Positions 33,824-37,046 of a stretch of 37,046 nt of DNA are shown piece by piece. Source of the stretch: Pseudomonadaceae bacterium UBA836 (lineage in GTDB: Bacteria > Pseudomonadota > Gammaproteobacteria > Pseudomonadales > Pseudomonadaceae). The position numbers were made by a program, and so were the translations under genes. Under the pieces are notes generated by a model, which did not search any database, had not been told where the DNA came from, and saw only the letters and a list, made by a program, of their open reading frames with translations. Location of the stretch: positions 16,880-53,925 of the forward strand of contig DBHE01000134.1 of NCBI GenBank assembly GCA_002296055.1. The letters run 5' to 3'. The first letter of the stretch is position 1. Every line of letters begins with the position of its first letter.

Positions 33824-34749
33824 TGCGCGGCCGTCAGGGCCTGCCAGGCGCGCTCGCCACGCTTGGCGCCAGCTGCAGCCCACATACGTTGCACAGTCTG
33901 GTCGCGCACCCAGCGCTGTCCAGCCTCATCACTCGGCTGCTTGGCCCATTCCGCGGTGGCCTGGGTCATCAGCGCACGCACCCACTCCGTGGCACCGGCC
34001 AGCAGCAGCTGCCCGCGGTTGGCGCAGCCCACCTCAGGCGCGATGCGCTCCAGCAGACTAATGGCGGCCAGCATCTGACGCAGCAACGCCTGCGGCCACG
34101 CACGGGCGCGCCCTTCGCGCAGCAGATAGCCCATCAGCGCGGCACTAACGTACAGCTCTTCCAGCGCGCCAAAAGGTCTGGCGTAATCGCTCCAGCCATC
34201 ACCCGGCAGCATGGCTGAGGCATCCAGCTGGACATCCTGCAACTGCATACGCGCCGCCGGCAGCTCCGGCATAAAGGCCGCAGGGTTGCGCGGGCTCATG
34301 GTTACGCCGTCCGCCGTGGCCGGCAGGCGCACCACACTGAGGGCGCCGTCTGCCCCGCTGGCACGGCAAACCACAAAATAGGCTTCACAATGCTCCGGCA
34401 TGGGCACCCACCCCTTGTTGCCGCTGAGCTGGATACCGCCCGAGGCGTCCGTGCGCCAGAGCGTCTGCAGGTCACGCGGGCTGCGAATACCCTCCTCGCT
34501 CAGACTGAAGCCGTGCAGCCCACCGCCCCGTATCTGCGGAAACATCGCCCGCAGCGCGGCTTCATACCCGGCGCTGAACGCCCAGGCAGTGCGATCCGCC
34601 TGATAGCCGCCCATGACCGCCAAGGCCAGCGGTGATGCCTCATCCAGCGGCAACTGGCGCCAGTGGGTCAGCCAGTCATCCACGGTTTCCATCGCCGGTA
34701 CATCCACCGACGCGCTTAGACACCACTGCACAGGGGAAAACGTGCTCAC
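33820..34749 (-). CDS. Acyl-CoA-dehydrogenase-like protein, short form
   Basis: 309 residues from a GTG start at 34747-34749 with AGGAG 7 nt upstream; longer in-frame readings run into the repeat array and are not credible. Seen: an acyl-CoA-dehydrogenase-like middle (FSLSEEGIRSPRDLQTLWR, GGIQLSGNKGWVPMPEHCEAYFVVCR, RMQLQDVQLDASAML) and an all-helical C-terminal domain. At 309 residues it is some 70 shorter than usual (about 380), mainly at the N-terminal helical domain. No clear catalytic Glu was found, so it may be a non-standard or non-catalytic member. Partner gene follows with ATGA overlap. Confidence 0.7.
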   Translation of the reverse strand: MSTFSPVQWCLSASVDVPAMETVDDWLTHWRQLPLDEASPLALAVMGGYQADRTAWAFSAGYEAALRAMFPQIRGGGLHGFSLSEEGIRSPRDLQTLWRTDASGGIQLSGNKGWVPMPEHCEAYFVVCRASGADGALSVVRLPATADGVTMSPRNPAAFMPELPAARMQLQDVQLDASAMLPGDGWSDYARPFGALEELYVSAALMGYLLREGRARAWPQALLRQMLAAISLLERIAPEVGCANRGQLLLAGATEWVRALMTQATAEWAKQPSDEAGQRWVRDQTVQRMWAAAGAKRGERAWQALTAAQ

Positions 34750-34860
34750 CGGACATCTCCTCATAACTCGTATTATTGGCAACGCAGCGAGACTAGCATG
34801 ATGCACCACACTCTGGCGCCCAGATGCCCCTTGCCAGGCCGCCCGAGGTCCAACTCTACC

Positions 34861-35368
34861 CACCCAAACGTCATTCTCGCGGAGGCGGGAGTCCAGTGAT
34901 ACGCCAACGCCCAAACTGGATCCCCGCCTGCGCGAGGATGACGAGGATTGGGGGAGCGACGGAAGACTCGCAGACGCGGTTATGCACACCACAACCCTCC
35001 CCACCCAAGCGTCATTCCCGCGAAGGCGGGAATCCAGGGATACGCCAAAGCCCAAACTGGATCCCCGCCTACGCGGGGATCACGAGGATTGGGGGAACGA
35101 CGGGAGACTCGCGGGCGCGGCTATCCAAACCATAACCCACCCCACCCAAACGTCATTCCTGCGAAGGCGGGAAACCAGTGATACGCCAACACCCGAACTG
35201 GATCCCCGCCTACGCGGGGATGACGAGGATTGGGGGGAACGACGGCAGACTCGCGGTCGCCGTTATACACACCACAACCCTACCCACCCAAACGTCATTC
35301 CCGCGAAGGCGGGAATCCAGGGACACGCCAACGCCCGGACTGGATCCCCCGCCTGCGCGGGGATGACA
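34861..35368. repeat. Array of about 3.6 tandem 141-bp units built from paired palindromic repeats
   Basis: Left arms (CGTCATTCCCGCGAAGGCGG type) start at 34869, 35010, 35151 and 35293, spacing 141, 141 and 142. Each is followed by a right arm (CTGGATCCCCGCCTACGCGG type) at 34916, 35057, 35198 and 35340. Left and right arms are inverted relatives, so each unit can fold into one long hairpin carrying two small ones. Arm-to-arm spacers (GATACGCCAACGCC type) and unit-to-unit linkers (GATTGGGGGAACGACGG type) are also conserved. This fills most of the 659-bp gap between the dehydrogenase-like and S9 genes. Same family as the repeat at 31121-31278. Confidence 0.92.
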
Positions 35369-35408
35369 GAGTAATCGGGGCGGGCCGTTTAGGTTCGACG
35401 GGGCCGGA

Positions 35409-37046
35409 TTACAACCACGCCTGATAAAACGCCAACTCCTCTTCCAGCACCTGCGCCAAATGCGCGGCCCTGCGGAAGCCGTGGCGTTCGTCGGCGAAGG
35501 TGACGCAGTGCACCGGCACGCCGTTGTCGTCCAGCGCGGCGACCATCTGTTCGGTCTGGCTGGGCAGTACGACGGCGTCGCGCAGGCCCTGGAAGAAGAT
35601 CACCGGGGTGCGGATGCGTTCGGCCTGGGCCAAGGGTGAGCGTTCCACGTAGCGCTCGGGCTGGGTGTCGGGGTCGCCGATCAGCCAGTCGATGTAGTCG
35701 ACCTCAAACTTATGGGTCACCGCGCGCAGCTGCAGCGGATCACTTACACCGTAGAGGCTGGCAGCAGCGCGGAAGCGCCCTGCCCCGGCCACCAGCGAGC
35801 AGAGGGTGGTGTAGCCACCGGCGCTGGAGCCGCGGATAAACACCTGCGCCGGATTCACCTTACCCTGCTGACTCAGATAGTCGACGGCCGCCAGCACGTC
35901 TTCCACATCGGTCACGCCCCAATTGCCCTGCAGGCGCTGACGATACGGCCTGCCGTAGCCGGTGCTGCCACGGTAGTTCAGATCGGCAACGGCAAAGCCG
36001 CGCTGGGTCCAGAACTGGATGCGATTATCCAGCACCGGGTAGCAGGCCGAGGTAGGCCCGCCGTGGGTGAAGATCAGCAGCGGCGGTGGTTGATCGATCT
36101 TCTGAGCGTGATTGCGCGGCGGATAGAAAAAGCCGTGGGCGCTCTCGCCGCCCGCGCTCAGATACAGCAACCGTTCGGGGCGCGACAAGTCGGCAGTGTC
36201 CAGCGCGGTGTCGTCGCCCAGCAGGCGGGTCAGTTCGCCGGTGGCCAGTTCAATGCGCAGAATGGCGGCGGTGCAACTGGGCGAGGCGCCGATGCAATAC
36301 AGCGCCTTGCCGTCGCTGCACAGGTGGCGGAAGCGACTGTAGCCGTGGGCCAGCCGCCGCTCTTCGGCGCTGACCGAATGGCGCAACGCCAGATGGCCGT
36401 AGCCGGCCTCACTCCAGCTCAGCGCCATCCAGCCGTCATTCAGCGTTACCCAGGTATTGCTGCCCTGCTGCCAGGGTGCGGGCGCATGGTCAGCGGCAAT
36501 CGCCGGCAACTTGCGCGGGCCGCCATCGGTAAACAGCCACGGCACCCAATAGCCACTGCGATCAGACAGGCAGCACAGCTGGCCTTTTTGATCAAAGCGC
36601 GGCTGCTGCAGCGCTTCGTCAGCACCTGCCTGCGATTGCACCTGCGCCACGCTGCCGTCGGCCGCCAGCGTTGCCAGCATCAGGCGGGTGCGGGTCCAGC
36701 TCAGGTCAGGGCGATCCCATTCGATCCAGGCCAGCTGCGTGCCGCAATCACTGACCTGCGGGCTGTAGTAGAAGTCAGCGCCGCTGGCGAGCAACTGGCG
36801 CGAGCCGTCCAGCCCGATGGCGACCAGCCGGTGCTCCACCCGACCCGGCAGATGTGCCTCTTCCACCGCCAGCACGCGGCGGCGCGCAAGGTCTGCGCAG
36901 AGCCCGCCGTAGCGGCACTCGGGGTGTTGGGTCAGGGGTTCAAGGCGTTGGCCTTCCGGGCATTGCAGATACAGCTGCTGGTCGGCTTCGTTGACGAACA
37001 CCAGCAGGCAGTCGGGTTCAAACTCACCGGGCAGCACGCAGAAGCT
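35409..37046 (-). CDS. S9-family (prolyl-oligopeptidase-type) peptidase, 3' part
   Basis: 545 codons are in the window; the 5' end (probably 60-90 residues) lies beyond it. An N-terminal beta-propeller is followed by an alpha/beta-hydrolase domain with FTHGGPTSACYPV, GSTGYGRPYR, the nucleophile in GSSAGGY (coded at 35811-35831), a catalytic Asp in QGLRDAVVLPSQ and His in DERHGFRR. These are the S9 triad blocks. It should cleave short peptides, perhaps acyl-aminoacyl or dipeptidyl substrates. No signal can be judged since the start is missing. Confidence 0.93.
   Translation of the reverse strand, partial: SFCVLPGEFEPDCLLVFVNEADQQLYLQCPEGQRLEPLTQHPECRYGGLCADLARRRVLAVEEAHLPGRVEHRLVAIGLDGSRQLLASGADFYYSPQVSDCGTQLAWIEWDRPDLSWTRTRLMLATLAADGSVAQVQSQAGADEALQQPRFDQKGQLCCLSDRSGYWVPWLFTDGGPRKLPAIAADHAPAPWQQGSNTWVTLNDGWMALSWSEAGYGHLALRHSVSAEERRLAHGYSRFRHLCSDGKALYCIGASPSCTAAILRIELATGELTRLLGDDTALDTADLSRPERLLYLSAGGESAHGFFYPPRNHAQKIDQPPPLLIFTHGGPTSACYPVLDNRIQFWTQRGFAVADLNYRGSTGYGRPYRQRLQGNWGVTDVEDVLAAVDYLSQQGKVNPAQVFIRGSSAGGYTTLCSLVAGAGRFRAAASLYGVSDPLQLRAVTHKFEVDYIDWLIGDPDTQPERYVERSPLAQAERIRTPVIFFQGLRDAVVLPSQTEQMVAALDDNGVPVHCVTFADERHGFRRAAHLAQVLEEELAFYQAWL

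Noticed and set aside
34750..35055. Longer N-terminus for the acyl-CoA-dehydrogenase-like protein
   Set aside because: It would translate repeat-array sequence; the GTG at 34747-34749 has a good ribosome site.
34861..35368. CRISPR array
   Set aside because: Units are 141 bp, the parts between the arms are themselves conserved, the arms are paired inverted repeats, and no cas gene is near.
34824..35374. Short open frames with repeating translations such as WIPAYAGMTR
   Set aside because: They are readings of the palindromic repeat units (141 bp is a multiple of three), a well-known source of false genes.

Overview
The window (GC-rich, about 60%) looks like chromosome of a gammaproteobacterium of the Pseudomonas lineage, plausibly a marine or environmental relative such as Halopseudomonas. 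The evidence is an ErcA/ErcS-type pair, a PchR-like iron regulator next to a TonB receptor, selA-selB-selC, and A-rich CA-type motifs ahead of start codons. The species assignment is inference from gene content; no rRNA is present.

Layout. 1-279: 5' end of a Tat-exported PhoX-type phosphatase gene. 392-674: a 283-bp element with terminal inverted repeats and two large hairpins. 740-6438: an alcohol-oxidation-type block with a NahK/ErcS-type hybrid kinase overlapping an iron-containing alcohol dehydrogenase, and divergently a NosR-like flavin/Fe-S membrane protein and a small cupin. 6525-15233: an iron-siderophore locus (DUF2218 protein, periplasmic binding protein, ATPase, two FecCD permeases, MFS transporter, PchR-like AraC regulator, TonB-dependent receptor) with two near-identical Fur-like sites. 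15292-17465: an MscS channel and a CNNM/CBS membrane protein. 17569-21604: two tandem paralogous carboxylesterase lipoproteins behind a promoter whose -35 lies on a palindromic operator. 22069-24285: katG with an OxyR-like site.

24490-29823 is the most notable part. It is a compact selenium operon on the minus strand: a thioredoxin-domain protein, a UGSC-family selenoprotein read through an in-frame UGA, selA, selB and tRNA-Sec (selC). A consensus-like promoter precedes it, and a bacterial SECIS-like hairpin directly follows the UGA. The selenoprotein would be split in two by a standard gene call. selD is not in the window. A DUF2804 gene lies immediately upstream.

30974-37046: a GIY-YIG nuclease gene beside a perfect 33-bp inverted repeat, an AEC transporter with a divergent LysR regulator, a short acyl-CoA-dehydrogenase-like gene coupled to a small partner, an array of about 3.6 tandem 141-bp units made of the same palindromic repeat family, and the 3' part of an S9 peptidase gene.

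How the parts work together. The sel genes make and insert selenocysteine into the one target visible here, which sits in the same transcript with its probable redox partner. The iron block imports a ferric siderophore under Fur and AraC-type control. The A-rich motifs ahead of the alcohol dehydrogenase, NosR-like and esterase genes suggest joint Hfq/Crc catabolite repression of carbon use. All functions are read from sequence motifs; no database search was possible.
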